Shown here piece after piece: positions 47,526 through 56,112 of a stretch of DNA of 64,000 bases. The notes under the pieces were generated by a model. It ran no database searches. It had not been told where the DNA came from and saw nothing but the letters and a program-made list of their open reading frames with translations. Source of the DNA: Crossiella equi (GTDB taxonomy: Bacteria; Actinomycetota; Actinomycetes; Mycobacteriales; Pseudonocardiaceae); the NCBI RefSeq assembly GCF_017876755.1, contig NZ_JAGIOO010000001.1, forward strand, positions 6,247,786 through 6,311,785. Reading direction: 5' to 3'. The position numbers and the translations under genes are program-made. Numbering within the stretch: position 1 is the first letter of the stretch; each line of letters starts with the position of its first letter.

Positions 47526-48399
47526 CGCCGCAGAGCACCACGCAGGCGCGTTCGGCGGGCACGGATCCCTTGAGCCACAACGCGAACGGCACCGCGGCGG
47601 CCGGTTCCACGGCGAGCCGGAACTCCGTCCACAGCCGGTCCCGGGCGGCGACGATCTCCTCGTCGGTCACCAGGTGCGAGTCCGCGCCCGCGCCCTTGAG
47701 GACCGCGAACGGCAGCTCGCCGAGCTTGGCCGCGCCGAGGGCGGACATCGCCACCGAGTCCACCTCGGTGTGCACCGGCTCGCCCGCCCGGAACGCGGCG
47801 TTGAGGCAGTGGCAGCCTTCCGGTTCGACCGCGACGACGTGCTTGCCCGAGCCGAGCGCGATGCCCGCCGCGAGCCCGCCGCCGCCGACCGCGACGAACA
47901 CCGCGTCCACCTCCGGGGCGTCCTGGGCGATCTCCAGGCCGACCGTGCCCTGGCCCGCGATCACCGCCGCGTCGTCGTAGGCGGAGATGTAGAGCCCGCC
48001 CGGTGCGGCGCCCTCGGCGCGGGCGGTCGCGTCGGCGGCCGGGTACTCCTCGTGCGGCACGACCTCCGCGCCGGTGCGGCCGATCAGCGCGAGCTTGTCC
48101 GGGGCGGCCCAGGCCGGGACGTGCACGCGCACCGGCAGGTCCAGCAGGGCGGCCGCGGTGCCCACCGCGTAGCCGTGGTTGCCGCCGCTGACCGTGGCCA
48201 CCCGGTCCGGGCGCGGGCCGCTGAGCAGCTTGTTCGTCGCGCCGCGCAGCTTGAACGTGCCGGTGCGCTGGAGGTGCTCCAGCTTCAGCCACAGCGGACG
48301 GCCGTCCACCTCGGCGCGCAGCACCGGCGTGCGGCGGACGTAGGGCGCGAGGCGGTCGGCGGCCTGGACGACGTCGGCGTGCGTGGGGAGTGCGGTCAT
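47497..48399 (-). CDS. Threonine/serine dehydratase-like PLP enzyme
   Basis: A 300-residue fold-type II PLP enzyme. Lys in RTGTFKLRGATNKLLS is the PLP lysine (about residue 49), SGGNHGYAVGTAA the substrate loop and VAVGGGGLAAGIALGSG the phosphate-binding Gly-rich loop. It is shorter than IlvA, without an ACT regulatory domain, like catabolic TdcB or serine dehydratases. The reaction is probably deamination of threonine or serine to a 2-oxo acid. It diverges from a LysR gene 74 bp away, a likely regulator. ATG at 48399 with GGTGGGG. Confidence 0.85.
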   Translation of the reverse strand: MTALPTHADVVQAADRLAPYVRRTPVLRAEVDGRPLWLKLEHLQRTGTFKLRGATNKLLSGPRPDRVATVSGGNHGYAVGTAAALLDLPVRVHVPAWAAPDKLALIGRTGAEVVPHEEYPAADATARAEGAAPGGLYISAYDDAAVIAGQGTVGLEIAQDAPEVDAVFVAVGGGGLAAGIALGSGKHVVAVEPEGCHCLNAAFRAGEPVHTEVDSVAMSALGAAKLGELPFAVLKGAGADSHLVTDEEIVAARDRLWTEFRLAVEPAAAVPFALWLKGSVPAERACVVLCGANSAWTPGS

Positions 48400-48473
48400 G
48401 GCCCCACCCTGCTCCCGGGCAGGCTTTAACGACAAGCGAAGTCTGCTCGGGGGTTTGTAGCGATACTTAAGGC

Positions 48474-49373
48474 ATGGACGCCGACCGGTTGCGGGTGCTC
48501 GTCGCGGTGGTGCAGGCGGGGTCGATCAGCGCGGCCGCGCAGCGCCTGTCCGTCACGCCGTCCGCGCTGTCCCAGCAACTGTCCAAACTGGAGCGTTCGG
48601 TGGGCGTGCGCCTGCTGGACCGCGGCCCCGGTGGCGTGCGGCCCACGGAGGCGGGCGTGGTGCTGGTGCGGCACGGCGAACGCGTGCTGGGCGAGCTGCG
48701 CGACGCCGAGGACGCGGTGCGCGAGCTGCTGGGCAGCACCCCGGAACGCCTGGCGCTGGGCACGTTCGCGTCGATGGGCGCGCTGCTGGTGCCGCAGGTG
48801 CTCGCCGAGTTCCGCCGCCGCCACCCCGGCGTCCGCCTGGCCCTGCTGGACATCGAGCGGCCCGAGGGCTACGGCCTGGTCGCCTCGCGGGAGCTGGACG
48901 TGCTGATCACCCACCGCTACCCGGGCGTGGCCCTGCCCCCGCTGGGCGGCGCGCGGCGCCAGCGCCTGCTCACCGACCCGCTGCGCCTGGTCCTCCCGGC
49001 GGGCCACCGCCTGGCGCGCGCCCCGCGCATCCGGCTGGCCGACCTGGCCGGGGAGGAGTGGATCAGCGGCGGCCCGGGTGTGCCCAACCGGGTGTGCCTG
49101 ACCGCGCTGGCGGCCCGCGATCGGCTGGAACTGCACGTGGCGTTCGAGACCCGCGACTACGGTGTGATGCTGGGCCTGCTGCGGGCGGGGGTGGGCGTCT
49201 CGCTCGTCCCGGCCTCGGTGCTGGTCTCGACCGAGGGCCTGGCGGTCCGCTCGGTGCACGGCCACACCCCGGCCCGGGAGGTGTACGTGGTGCACCGCCG
49301 ACGCCCGCTGCGCCTGACCGCCGAGGTGGTACGCCTGCTCACCGAAGCGGGCACGAGGATGGAGGCACGATGA
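48474..49373 (+). CDS. LysR-type transcriptional regulator
   Basis: A 299-residue LysR protein. The winged helix at 3-60 contains GSISAAAQRLSVTPSALSQQ; the ligand domain follows (RLALGTFASMGALLVPQVLA). The subgroup resembles ArgP/IciA-like proteins. It diverges from the dehydratase, and LysR proteins usually control the divergent gene, so an amino acid effector is plausible. The 74-bp intergenic region contains cttaaggc near the start and gctttaa, AT-rich for this genome. Its stop overlaps the next membrane gene by 4 bp. Confidence 0.9.
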   Translation: MDADRLRVLVAVVQAGSISAAAQRLSVTPSALSQQLSKLERSVGVRLLDRGPGGVRPTEAGVVLVRHGERVLGELRDAEDAVRELLGSTPERLALGTFASMGALLVPQVLAEFRRRHPGVRLALLDIERPEGYGLVASRELDVLITHRYPGVALPPLGGARRQRLLTDPLRLVLPAGHRLARAPRIRLADLAGEEWISGGPGVPNRVCLTALAARDRLELHVAFETRDYGVMLGLLRAGVGVSLVPASVLVSTEGLAVRSVHGHTPAREVYVVHRRRPLRLTAEVVRLLTEAGTRMEAR

Positions 49374-49855
49374 AGGGCGAGGACCGCTCCTACCGCCGCG
49401 CGCGGATCCTGGACGACCCCCGCTACGAACGCTTCCGCAACCCGGCCACACGCCGCCGCCTGGTCCTGCTGCTGCTCGCCCTCCTGGCGCTGGAAGCGGC
49501 CCTGTTCATCCTCGCGGCCGCGGACCACCCCTGGCTCCTGCTCACCCTGGCCACCCTCCTGGTCCTGGCCTTCGTCCTGTGCGTGGGCCTGCTCAAGGCC
49601 AGCACCCGGGGCGTGGAGGAGCTCCCGGAACGCAACCTGGACGAGTACCAGTGGCAGCTCCGGGGCGAGACCTATGCCAGTGCCTACCGCATCGCCCAGT
49701 TCCTCACCATGACGGCCCTGCTGGTGGTCGGGGTGTGGCTGCTCTTCCGCTGGCCCGCCCCACCCCGCGGCGTGGTCATCACGGCCCTGGTCCTCCCCTT
49801 CCAGCTGGCCACGATCCTGCCCACCATGGTCGCGGCCTGGAACCGCCGCGTCTGA
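49370..49855 (+). CDS. Small membrane protein, function unknown
   Basis: A 161-residue protein with transmembrane segments at about 32-51 (LVLLLLALLALEAALFILAA), 55-75 (LLLTLATLLVLAFVLCVG), 108-127 and 135-155. The N-terminus is charged (EDRSYRRARILDDPRYERFR). Not recognised. The ATG at 49370 overlaps the LysR stop by 4 bp with GGAGG upstream, so it is probably expressed with the regulator. Role unclear. Confidence 0.7.
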   Translation: MKGEDRSYRRARILDDPRYERFRNPATRRRLVLLLLALLALEAALFILAAADHPWLLLTLATLLVLAFVLCVGLLKASTRGVEELPERNLDEYQWQLRGETYASAYRIAQFLTMTALLVVGVWLLFRWPAPPRGVVITALVLPFQLATILPTMVAAWNRRV

Positions 49856-49876
49856 GCTGTAGAACGGAGAACGCCG

Positions 49877-50254
49877 ATGCTGTCCACGAGCAAGGCCTTC
49901 AGCGGATTCGCGGTCGACGACATCCCGGCCGCCCGCCACTTCTACGCCGAGGTCCTGGGCCTGGGCGTCACCGAGTCCAACGGCATGCTCACGCTGCACC
50001 TCGGTTCCGGCGCGGAGGTGCTCGTGTACCCCAAGCCCGACCACGTGCCCGCCACGTTCACCGTGCTCAACTTCCCGGTGGAGGACATCGACGCCGTTGT
50101 GCGCGACCTCGCGGCCGCCGGGGTGCGGTTCGAGCGGTACGAGGGGATGACCGACGAGCACGGCATCGCGCGGGGGCGGGCCGCCGGGCGGGGGCCGGAC
50201 ATCGCGTGGTTCACCGATCCGGCGGGGAACGTGCTGTCCGTGCTGGCGGGGTGA
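49877..50254 (+). CDS. VOC superfamily (glyoxalase-like) protein
   Basis: A 125-residue protein with one VOC fold: [20 protein letters not shown] and ITDVPG-like second half [17 protein letters not shown]. Metal-binding Glu/His positions are only partly present, so it may be a ligand-binding protein or antibiotic-resistance-like member. Family members isomerise or bind small molecules. It lies 21 bp after the membrane protein gene with CGGAGA before the ATG and probably belongs to the same short operon. Its stop is 3 bp before the convergent Fic gene stop. Confidence 0.85.
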   Translation: MLSTSKAFSGFAVDDIPAARHFYAEVLGLGVTESNGMLTLHLGSGAEVLVYPKPDHVPATFTVLNFPVEDIDAVVRDLAAAGVRFERYEGMTDEHGIARGRAAGRGPDIAWFTDPAGNVLSVLAG

Positions 50255-50257
50255 GGG

Positions 50258-51379
50258 TCAGGCCGGGTACGGGTCGCGCAGCGCGGTGCGGGAGGCGGTC
50301 ACCTTGCGCCGCACCGCTCGCAGCTCCTCGCTGGCCGCGTAGGTGCGAGCTTTTGTCTCCCCCCGTGCGGTGAGCAGACCGGATTGGACGAGGAGCCGGA
50401 GGTCACGTGCGGCCGTGCCCGGTTCCAGTTGGGCCTCGCGGGCGTAAGCACTGCGGCGCACGGTGACACCGTTGGTCGCGTCGAACAGCGCCGAGGCGGC
50501 TCGCTCGGGCAGACCCCGTTGCGCCAGCACCGCCTCCAGTTCTTCCCAGAGCGAACTCGCTTCGGTGACCCGTCGGAGGACGGTCTGTGCCTGGATGTGG
50601 TGTGCCACCAGGTTGAACCGGACCCAGCCGACGGTGCTCCGCGTGGGCTGCCAGCTTCCGCCCCCCGTCTCGGCGAGCACCTCGTAGTAGGCGGAGGTGT
50701 TGCGCCCCAACCACTCCTCGATGCTGCTGAACTCCGGCTGGAGGATCCGTTCCCTGGCCAGGATCAGTGTCTGCAGCGCGCGTGCCATGCGGCCGTTGCC
50801 GTCGCGGAACGGGTGGATCATCACCAGGTTCAGATGCGCGAGCGCGGCTCGCACGAACACCGGGCAGTCCGAGGGCTCCGCCAGCTCGTCGGTGAGTTCG
50901 CGCATCAGCGGTGGTACCGACTCGTGGTCCGGACCCTCGTAGACGATGGTGTTGTTCTCCTCGTCGTGCACGAAGATCGACTTCTGGCGGTACCGGCCGG
51001 GGCTCTTGGTCAGGTCGTGACCGAGCATCATGAAGTGCAGGCTGCGCACGAGCGACTGGTCCAGGCTGAACTCGCTGTCCTCAGCGAGCTGCTGGATGTA
51101 GGTCAGCGCGTTGCGGTACCCGATGATCTCCAGCGAGGTGAGCCGGTCGGCGCTCAACGGCTCCTCGTCCTCCAGGAGTGCCACGGCGTCGTCGAAGGAC
51201 ACCTCGTAACCTTCGATGCTGTTCGAGCCGCGGATGGCGCGGGCTCGCAGGTTCCGTCGCAGCTGCCCCGTCCAGCGCCGGGGTTCCCGCAGGTGGAACC
51301 GCAGGTTGCGGCGGTGCTGCTCGATTTCGGCGACGACCCGGAAGTCGTCATCGGTGAGCGGTGGGGTTGAGAACAGCAT
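50258..51379 (-). CDS. Fic-domain protein with N-terminal inhibitory helix
   Basis: A 373-residue Fic protein. The catalytic loop HPFRDGNGRMAR is at 189-200, with His189 as catalytic base, and the flap is nearby (KSIFVHDEENNTIVYEG). The N-terminal SNSIEG motif (52-57) matches the (S/T)xxxE(G/N) inhibitory helix of class II Fic proteins, so activity is auto-inhibited. A C-terminal winged-helix-like region (about 300-365; RSAYAREAQLEPGTAARDLR) may bind DNA. Fic proteins AMPylate target proteins. ATG at 51379; upstream is an AT-rich palindromic operator (51395-51434) that may serve for autoregulation. Targets unknown. Confidence 0.9.
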   Translation of the reverse strand: MLFSTPPLTDDDFRVVAEIEQHRRNLRFHLREPRRWTGQLRRNLRARAIRGSNSIEGYEVSFDDAVALLEDEEPLSADRLTSLEIIGYRNALTYIQQLAEDSEFSLDQSLVRSLHFMMLGHDLTKSPGRYRQKSIFVHDEENNTIVYEGPDHESVPPLMRELTDELAEPSDCPVFVRAALAHLNLVMIHPFRDGNGRMARALQTLILARERILQPEFSSIEEWLGRNTSAYYEVLAETGGGSWQPTRSTVGWVRFNLVAHHIQAQTVLRRVTEASSLWEELEAVLAQRGLPERAASALFDATNGVTVRRSAYAREAQLEPGTAARDLRLLVQSGLLTARGETKARTYAASEELRAVRRKVTASRTALRDPYPA

Positions 51380-51394
51380 GGGTCGAGTGTCGAG

Positions 51395-51434
51395 ATTGAT
51401 GAATCATTCGTCAATCTAATAAGATGAATCAATC
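51395..51434. promoter_or_regulatory. AT-rich palindromic operator pair upstream of the Fic gene
   Basis: 51395-51415 forms a near-perfect palindrome (attgatgaat against atttcg-type arm, one mismatch per arm around a central base). The half-site gatgaatca recurs 25 bp later at 51423, followed by atcatc. The stretch is far AT-richer than its surroundings and lies 16-55 bp upstream of the Fic ATG, overlapping the expected promoter. Fic proteins with a C-terminal winged helix can repress their own promoter; that is inference here. Confidence 0.55.
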
Positions 51435-51469
51435 ATCTCTCCACTCGGTCGAGTGATGACCGGCGAACG

Positions 51470-51510
51470 CCCGACCGGCCCCGGTGGGAAGGAGTCCGGG
51501 GCCGGTCGGG
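51470..51510. terminator. Strong hairpin terminator between Fic promoter region and chitinase
   Basis: Perfect 15-bp arms (51470-51484 and 51496-51510) flank an 11-nt loop. It lies just after the chitinase stop at 51519 (chitinase reads leftwards), so it terminates the chitinase transcript and shields the Fic operator. Confidence 0.88.
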
Positions 51511-51518
51511 CTCCCCGG

Positions 51519-52862
51519 TCAGCCCGTGAACCGCTTGAACGTGTTCACGAACTCGTACGTCCCCTGGCTGATCGAGCTGCACGTGGGCGAGATCCCGCCG
51601 CCCGGGCAGCCGCCGTTGTCGCGGCCGACCGACCAGAACGCCAGCAGGCCGATCCGGTTGGTGCTGGCCCAGTTGACGAGTTTCGTGGCGTGGGCGGGCA
51701 GGAAGACCTTGCCGTTGAAGTTGCGGCCGATCATGGGGGTCACGCCGAGCATGCGCTTGCGGTCGGCGTCGGACTTCTCCGGCCAGATCTCGGCCATCTG
51801 GCGCAGGGTGCTCTCCGCGGCGGTGATCACCGCGTCGCCCCAGTCCGGGCGGCTGGTGCCGAACTCCATCGTCATGGGGTTCACCAGGTCCACGCGGACG
51901 CCGTTGGCCTTGGCGTTCTTGAGCAGGTCCACGCCCAGGGCCGGGGTCAGGCCGTAGTCGTCGCCCTGGACCATCAGGGTGAAGGAGACCGTGGTGCCCG
52001 GGCGTTCGCGCTGGACCTGGGCCAGGGCCCGGTTCATCGTGTCCAGGTTGACCGAGGCCTCGATGTCGATGTCCAGGTGGGACACGCCCAGGGTGTCGAT
52101 GATGCGGCGGTACGCTCCCGCCAGGGCGTCGACCGTGGTGCACGCCGACTCCAGGTACGGGCCCGCCGCGCCGCCCGTCGCCACGATCACGTCGCCGCCC
52201 GCGGCCTTGAGGTCGCGGATCTGGTTGACGATGCGGGGCTCGTCCAGGTTGATCGTGCCGCCCCACTTGGGGTCGCAGCCCGCGTGGCTGCCCAGGACGA
52301 AGGCCAGCGTGAAGTGCTTCTGGCCCGTGGCCGCCGACACCTCGGCCAGGGTCGGGCGCTCCGCCGTGATGTCCACGTACGGGGCCACGCGCGGGCTGCC
52401 GCCCGTCGGTGGGGGCGGGGTGGAGGTGGTGGTCGTGGTGGTGGTCGTGGTGGTGGGCACCGTGCCACCGGCGCACGGCACGCCGTTCACCCGGCAGTTC
52501 GCCGGTTCACCCGTGCCGCTGACCAGGAAGCCGAACCCGGCCGTCGCGCCCGGGGCCACCGCGCCGTTGTAGTCGCGGCTGGTGAAGGTGTACCGCGTGC
52601 CGGACAGGGTCTGCGTGGCGTCCCAGTAGCTGCCCACCGAGCTGCCCGACGGCAGGTCGAACTCGACCTTCCACCCGGCCAGCGGCGAGTCGCCGGTGTT
52701 GCCGACGGTGAACTTGCCCTGGTAGCCACCGGCCCACGAGGAGTCCTTGGCGAACACGGCGGTCGGGCTGGCCGCCGCCGAGGCGGGTGCCGACACGGCG
52801 AGCAGGCCGCCGACGGCGGTGAGCGCGGCCAGGCCCAGGCCGCTTCGTGTGGATGAACGCAT
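51519..52862 (-). CDS. Secreted GH18 chitinase with CBM2 domain
   Basis: A 447-residue secreted enzyme. A signal peptide (about 1-31, ending SAPASAAA) precedes a CBM2-like cellulose/chitin-binding domain (about 32-130) with paired Cys (Cys123 and Cys130), a Thr- and Pro-rich linker (131-155) and a GH18 domain. The GH18 motif appears as HLDIDIEASV, with the catalytic Glu at about 267; a YVDITAERP start resembles ChiC-type actinobacterial chitinases. It degrades chitin outside the cell. Two DasR-type sites are 93-131 bp upstream, fitting induction by N-acetylglucosamine or chitobiose. ATG at 52862. Confidence 0.93.
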   Translation of the reverse strand: MRSSTRSGLGLAALTAVGGLLAVSAPASAAASPTAVFAKDSSWAGGYQGKFTVGNTGDSPLAGWKVEFDLPSGSSVGSYWDATQTLSGTRYTFTSRDYNGAVAPGATAGFGFLVSGTGEPANCRVNGVPCAGGTVPTTTTTTTTTTSTPPPPTGGSPRVAPYVDITAERPTLAEVSAATGQKHFTLAFVLGSHAGCDPKWGGTINLDEPRIVNQIRDLKAAGGDVIVATGGAAGPYLESACTTVDALAGAYRRIIDTLGVSHLDIDIEASVNLDTMNRALAQVQRERPGTTVSFTLMVQGDDYGLTPALGVDLLKNAKANGVRVDLVNPMTMEFGTSRPDWGDAVITAAESTLRQMAEIWPEKSDADRKRMLGVTPMIGRNFNGKVFLPAHATKLVNWASTNRIGLLAFWSVGRDNGGCPGGGISPTCSSISQGTYEFVNTFKRFTG

Positions 52863-52954
52863 GCTGGTATCGCCCTCCGCGAGCAGGGGGTGCAGAGTTG
52901 GCGGCGACCGCGGCCTGCGGGTTCAGGTCCGTGAACCGCGGTACCGCGAACGTA

Positions 52955-52970
52955 AGTGGCCTGGACCACT
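52955..52970. promoter_or_regulatory. DasR-responsive element (dre)-like site 1 for chitinase
   Basis: agtggcctggaccact matches the recalled DasR consensus AGTGGTCTAGACCACT at 14 of 16 positions and is nearly palindromic. It lies 93 bp upstream of the chitinase ATG. DasR represses chitinase genes in Streptomyces and is released by GlcN-6-P. Confidence 0.6.
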
Positions 52971-52977
52971 GGGGTCA

Positions 52978-52993
52978 ATAGGTCTAGACCTCT
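52978..52993. promoter_or_regulatory. dre-like site 2, between chitinase and the MetE-like gene
   Basis: Core aggtctagacct (52980-52991) is a perfect 12-bp palindrome, matching the core of the DasR site; flanks (at/ct) deviate. It is 116 bp upstream of the chitinase ATG and 23 bp before the rightward MetE-like gene, so it could influence both. Confidence 0.6.
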
Positions 52994-53015
52994 TTGTTAG
53001 TGGCAAGCTGCGAAG

Positions 53016-54038
53016 GTGAAGCTCAGCCCCGGCACCGCCACTGGTATCGGCTCCTTGCCCGGTACCGATCCCCTGGAAGCCGCCCGCATCCTGCTCGGCG
53101 AGCTGCCCGAGCTGCCGCACCTGCCCGAGCTGCCCGCGCGCGGCGTCGGCGCGGACATCCTCGGCCGCACCGCCGGGCTGCTGGTGGACCTCGCGGTCGA
53201 GGTGGTGCCCTCGGGCTACCGCGTCGCCGCCCACCCCGGCCGCGACCACCGGCGCGCGGTCGACCTGCTGCGCGGCGACCTGGACGCCTTCGACGAGGCC
53301 TGGGAGGTCCAGTCGCGCGAGCGGGTCAAGGTGCAGGCCGCCGGACCGTGGACCCTCACCGGCAACATCGAGCTGGCCCGCGGCCACCGCGTGCTCACCG
53401 ACAAGGGCGCGCTGCGCGAGTTCGCCGAGTCCCTGGCCGAAGGCCTGACCCGGCACGTCACCGAGGTCGCCGCGCGCACCGGCGCCACCGTCGTGGTCCA
53501 GCTCGACGAGCCCGGCCTGCCCACCGTGCTGGACGGCCGCCTGCCCACGCCCTCGGGCTACGGCATGGTCTCCGCCGTGCCGGCCCCGGACGCGCAGGCG
53601 CTGCTCCGGCAGGTCATCGAGCACGTCAAGGACCGCACCGGCGCCGAGGTCATCGTGCACTGCTGCGCCCCGCGCCCGCCGGTGACCCTGCTGCGCAAGG
53701 CCGGCGCGGACGCCATCGCCCTGGACGCCACGCTGCTCGGCAAGGCCCCCACCGAGCTGTTCGACGAGCTCGGCGAGGCCTGGGACGCGGGCACCACGCT
53801 GCTGCTCGGCCTGGTCCCGGCCACCGACCCCGGCACTCGTCCGGAGCTGCGGAAACTCGCCGACCCGGCGCTCAGGCTGGTGGACCGCCTCGGCTTCTCC
53901 CGCGAGCTGCTGGCCGAGCGCGCGGTGCCCACCCCGTGCTGCGGGCTGGCCGGGGCGAGCCAGGCCTGGGTGCGGCGCGCGCTGGCGCTGTCCCGGGACC
54001 TCGGCAAGGCCTTCGTGGAACCGCCGAGTGGCTGGTGA
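53016..54038 (+). CDS. MetE-like (cobalamin-independent methionine synthase family) protein
   Basis: A 340-residue UROD/MetE-like barrel, similar in size to the C-terminal domain of MetE. TATGIGSLPGTDPLEAARIL begins the fold; VIVHCCAPRPPVTLLRKAG and PTPCCGLAGASQAWVRRAL supply the zinc-binding Cys/His ligands of methyl acceptor domains. It lacks the N-terminal half of MetE, so it is probably not a full methionine synthase; in M. tuberculosis the homologue is Rv3015c, just before ligA. Methyl donor and acceptor unknown. GTG at 53016 with GCGAAG nearby. Confidence 0.85.
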   Translation: MKLSPGTATGIGSLPGTDPLEAARILLGELPELPHLPELPARGVGADILGRTAGLLVDLAVEVVPSGYRVAAHPGRDHRRAVDLLRGDLDAFDEAWEVQSRERVKVQAAGPWTLTGNIELARGHRVLTDKGALREFAESLAEGLTRHVTEVAARTGATVVVQLDEPGLPTVLDGRLPTPSGYGMVSAVPAPDAQALLRQVIEHVKDRTGAEVIVHCCAPRPPVTLLRKAGADAIALDATLLGKAPTELFDELGEAWDAGTTLLLGLVPATDPGTRPELRKLADPALRLVDRLGFSRELLAERAVPTPCCGLAGASQAWVRRALALSRDLGKAFVEPPSGW

Positions 54039-54111
54039 CGGGTATCCGCCACCCGATGCCAAGTCTGGCTACGCATTGACCCTGACCGATTTGCCCGGGA
54101 ATACTCTGGCG

Positions 54112-54140
54112 CCAAATAGGGAGCTTTATTAACTATTTGG
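54112..54140. promoter_or_regulatory. AT-rich inverted repeat upstream of the GH9 gene
   Basis: Perfect 8-bp arms ccaaatag and ctatttgg flank 13 bases that contain ttattaa. The repeat lies 31 bp upstream of the GH9 ATG in a promoter-sized AT-rich island. It does not resemble CebR or DasR consensus sites. It may be an operator of the cellulase or a terminator of the MetE-like gene. Confidence 0.4.
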
Positions 54141-54171
54141 GCCCGCCGCCAGCCCAGGAAGCCGAGGGTTC

Positions 54172-56061
54172 ATGCGTGTTCCTCGCCCGGCACCGCTCCG
54201 AGCCGCCGCGGTCGTGACCGCCCTGGCGCTGGGGGCGACGATGGTGAGCACGGCGGCCGCGAACGCGGCCGCCAGCGGTCAGATCCGCGTCGACGGCGTC
54301 GGCTACGCCAGCGACGAGACCAAGGTCGGCTACCTGATGACACCGGCTGGGAGTGCCGGTGCCCGGTTCTCGGTCGTCGACGAGCGCGGCCGCACCGTGC
54401 TCTCCGGCAAGGCGGGCGCCAGCCTCGGCGCCTGGAACACCGGCTACGCGGCCGTGCACCCGCTGGACTTCTCCGCGCTCAGGAGCTTCGGCACCTATCG
54501 GCTCAAGGTCGCGGGCGCGGTCACCGCCACCTCGCCCGCCTTCCGCGTGGGCTCCGCCAAGGAGCTCTTCGCGCCGATCGCGGACCGCACGTTCGACTTC
54601 TACGCCGCCCAGCGCGACGGCAGGGACGTGGTGCCCGGCCGCCTGGGCCGCAAGCCCTCGCACCTGGCCGACGCCAGGGCCACCGTCTACGACACCCCGG
54701 TGTTCAAGGACGGCGACCAGCTCGCCGAACCGCTCAAGCCCGTGGGCCAGACCGTGGACCTCGAGGGCGGCTGGGTGGACGCGGGCGACTTCGTCAAGTT
54801 CACCTCGAACTCCGCCTACACCACGGCCTCGCTGCTGCTGACCCAGCGCGCGGGCAACCGCGACGCCACCCTGGCCAGCGAGATCGACTTCAGCCTGCGC
54901 TGGCTGGACAAGGCCTGGGACGAGAAGTCCAGGACCTTCTACGTCCAGGTCGGCATCGGCACCGGCAGCGAGCAGCACGGCTTCCTCGGCGACCACGACG
55001 TGTGGCGCCTGCCCGAGACCGACGACCAGCTCGACGTGAAGCCGGGCGACGCCAAGTACTTCATCAAGCACCGCCCGGTCTTCCGCGCCGCCCCGCCCGG
55101 AGAGAAGATCAGCCCGAACCTGGCCGGCCGCACCGCCGCCGCGTTCGCGCTGGCCGCGCAGACGAACCTGGTCCGCGACCCGGGGCAGGCGCGCTACTGG
55201 CTGGAGCAGGCCGCCACGGTTTTCGCCCAGGCCAGGACCACCGACGTCGGCGAGCTGACCACCGCGTTCCCGCACTCCTACTACCCGGAGTCCTCCTGGC
55301 AGGACGACCTGGAGTTCGGCGCCACCCAGCTGGCCATCGCGGGCCACGCCCTGGGCGACAAGCGCGCGGGCGAGTGGGCCAAGGCGGCCACCACCTGGGC
55401 CAAGGCCTACCTCGGCTCCGGTGACGAGGACACGCTGAACCTGTACAACACCAGCGCCCTCGGCCACGCCGACCTGGTGAAGCTGTTGCGCACCAGGCTG
55501 GTCCGCGACGCCGAGGTGACCGAGGCCGAGCTCGTCGCCGACCTGCGCCGCCAGCTGGACAAGGGTGTGGCCCGGGCGAAGACCAGCCCGTTCCGCACCG
55601 CCGTGGACATCACCGCCTTCGACGTGGCCACCCGCAGCTTCGGCTACGCGGCCACCGCCGAGCTGTACCGCTCGGTGACCCGCGACCGCTCCTACGACGC
55701 CTTCGGCAGCCAGCAGCGCAACTTCGCCCTCGGTGCCAACGCCTGGGGCCTGTCGCTGGTGATCGGCGTGGGCCCGCGCTCGCCGTTCTGCCCGCACCAC
55801 CAGGCGGCCAACCTGTCCGGCAGCACCACCGGCGGCCAGAAGATCCTCATCGGCGGTGTGGTCAACGGCCCCAACGCCGCGGACAAGTTCGCCGAGCTGG
55901 GCCCGATCGAGGGCGCCACGCCGTGCTCGCACCCGCTCGCGCAGTTCGACGGCCAGGGCTCGCGGTTCGTCGACGACGTCGCCGCGTGGCCCAGCGGTGA
56001 GCCCGCGATCGACTACACCGCGACCGGCACCCTGGCGCTGGGCCTGACCGCCCTGCGCTGA
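54172..56061 (+). CDS. Secreted GH9 family glycoside hydrolase (cellulase-type)
   Basis: A 629-residue secreted enzyme. Signal peptide about 1-34 (VVTALALGATMVSTAAANA); CelD_N-like immunoglobulin domain (about 37-125; IRVDGVGYASDETKVGYLM); GH9 catalytic domain after. The nucleophile-water-activating Asp pair sits in GGWVDAGDFVKF (about 200-206); the acid Glu is likely in SGEPAIDYTATG (about 612). GH9 enzymes hydrolyse beta-1,4-glucan; some act on other beta-glucans. No CBM is seen, so soluble or short substrates are possible. ATG at 54172; a palindrome lies 31 bp before it. Confidence 0.9.
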   Translation: MRVPRPAPLRAAAVVTALALGATMVSTAAANAAASGQIRVDGVGYASDETKVGYLMTPAGSAGARFSVVDERGRTVLSGKAGASLGAWNTGYAAVHPLDFSALRSFGTYRLKVAGAVTATSPAFRVGSAKELFAPIADRTFDFYAAQRDGRDVVPGRLGRKPSHLADARATVYDTPVFKDGDQLAEPLKPVGQTVDLEGGWVDAGDFVKFTSNSAYTTASLLLTQRAGNRDATLASEIDFSLRWLDKAWDEKSRTFYVQVGIGTGSEQHGFLGDHDVWRLPETDDQLDVKPGDAKYFIKHRPVFRAAPPGEKISPNLAGRTAAAFALAAQTNLVRDPGQARYWLEQAATVFAQARTTDVGELTTAFPHSYYPESSWQDDLEFGATQLAIAGHALGDKRAGEWAKAATTWAKAYLGSGDEDTLNLYNTSALGHADLVKLLRTRLVRDAEVTEAELVADLRRQLDKGVARAKTSPFRTAVDITAFDVATRSFGYAATAELYRSVTRDRSYDAFGSQQRNFALGANAWGLSLVIGVGPRSPFCPHHQAANLSGSTTGGQKILIGGVVNGPNAADKFAELGPIEGATPCSHPLAQFDGQGSRFVDDVAAWPSGEPAIDYTATGTLALGLTALR

Positions 56062-56071
56062 GGTCAGACGT

Positions 56072-56112
56072 GCTGGTGACGGCCCTTGACCCCGACCGGG
56101 GCCGTCACCAGC
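56072..56112. terminator. Bidirectional hairpin terminator
   Basis: Perfect 14-bp arms (56072-56085 and 56099-56112) enclose a 13-nt loop. It follows the GH9 stop and overlaps the end of the convergent YeiH-like gene (stop 56105). Confidence 0.85.
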
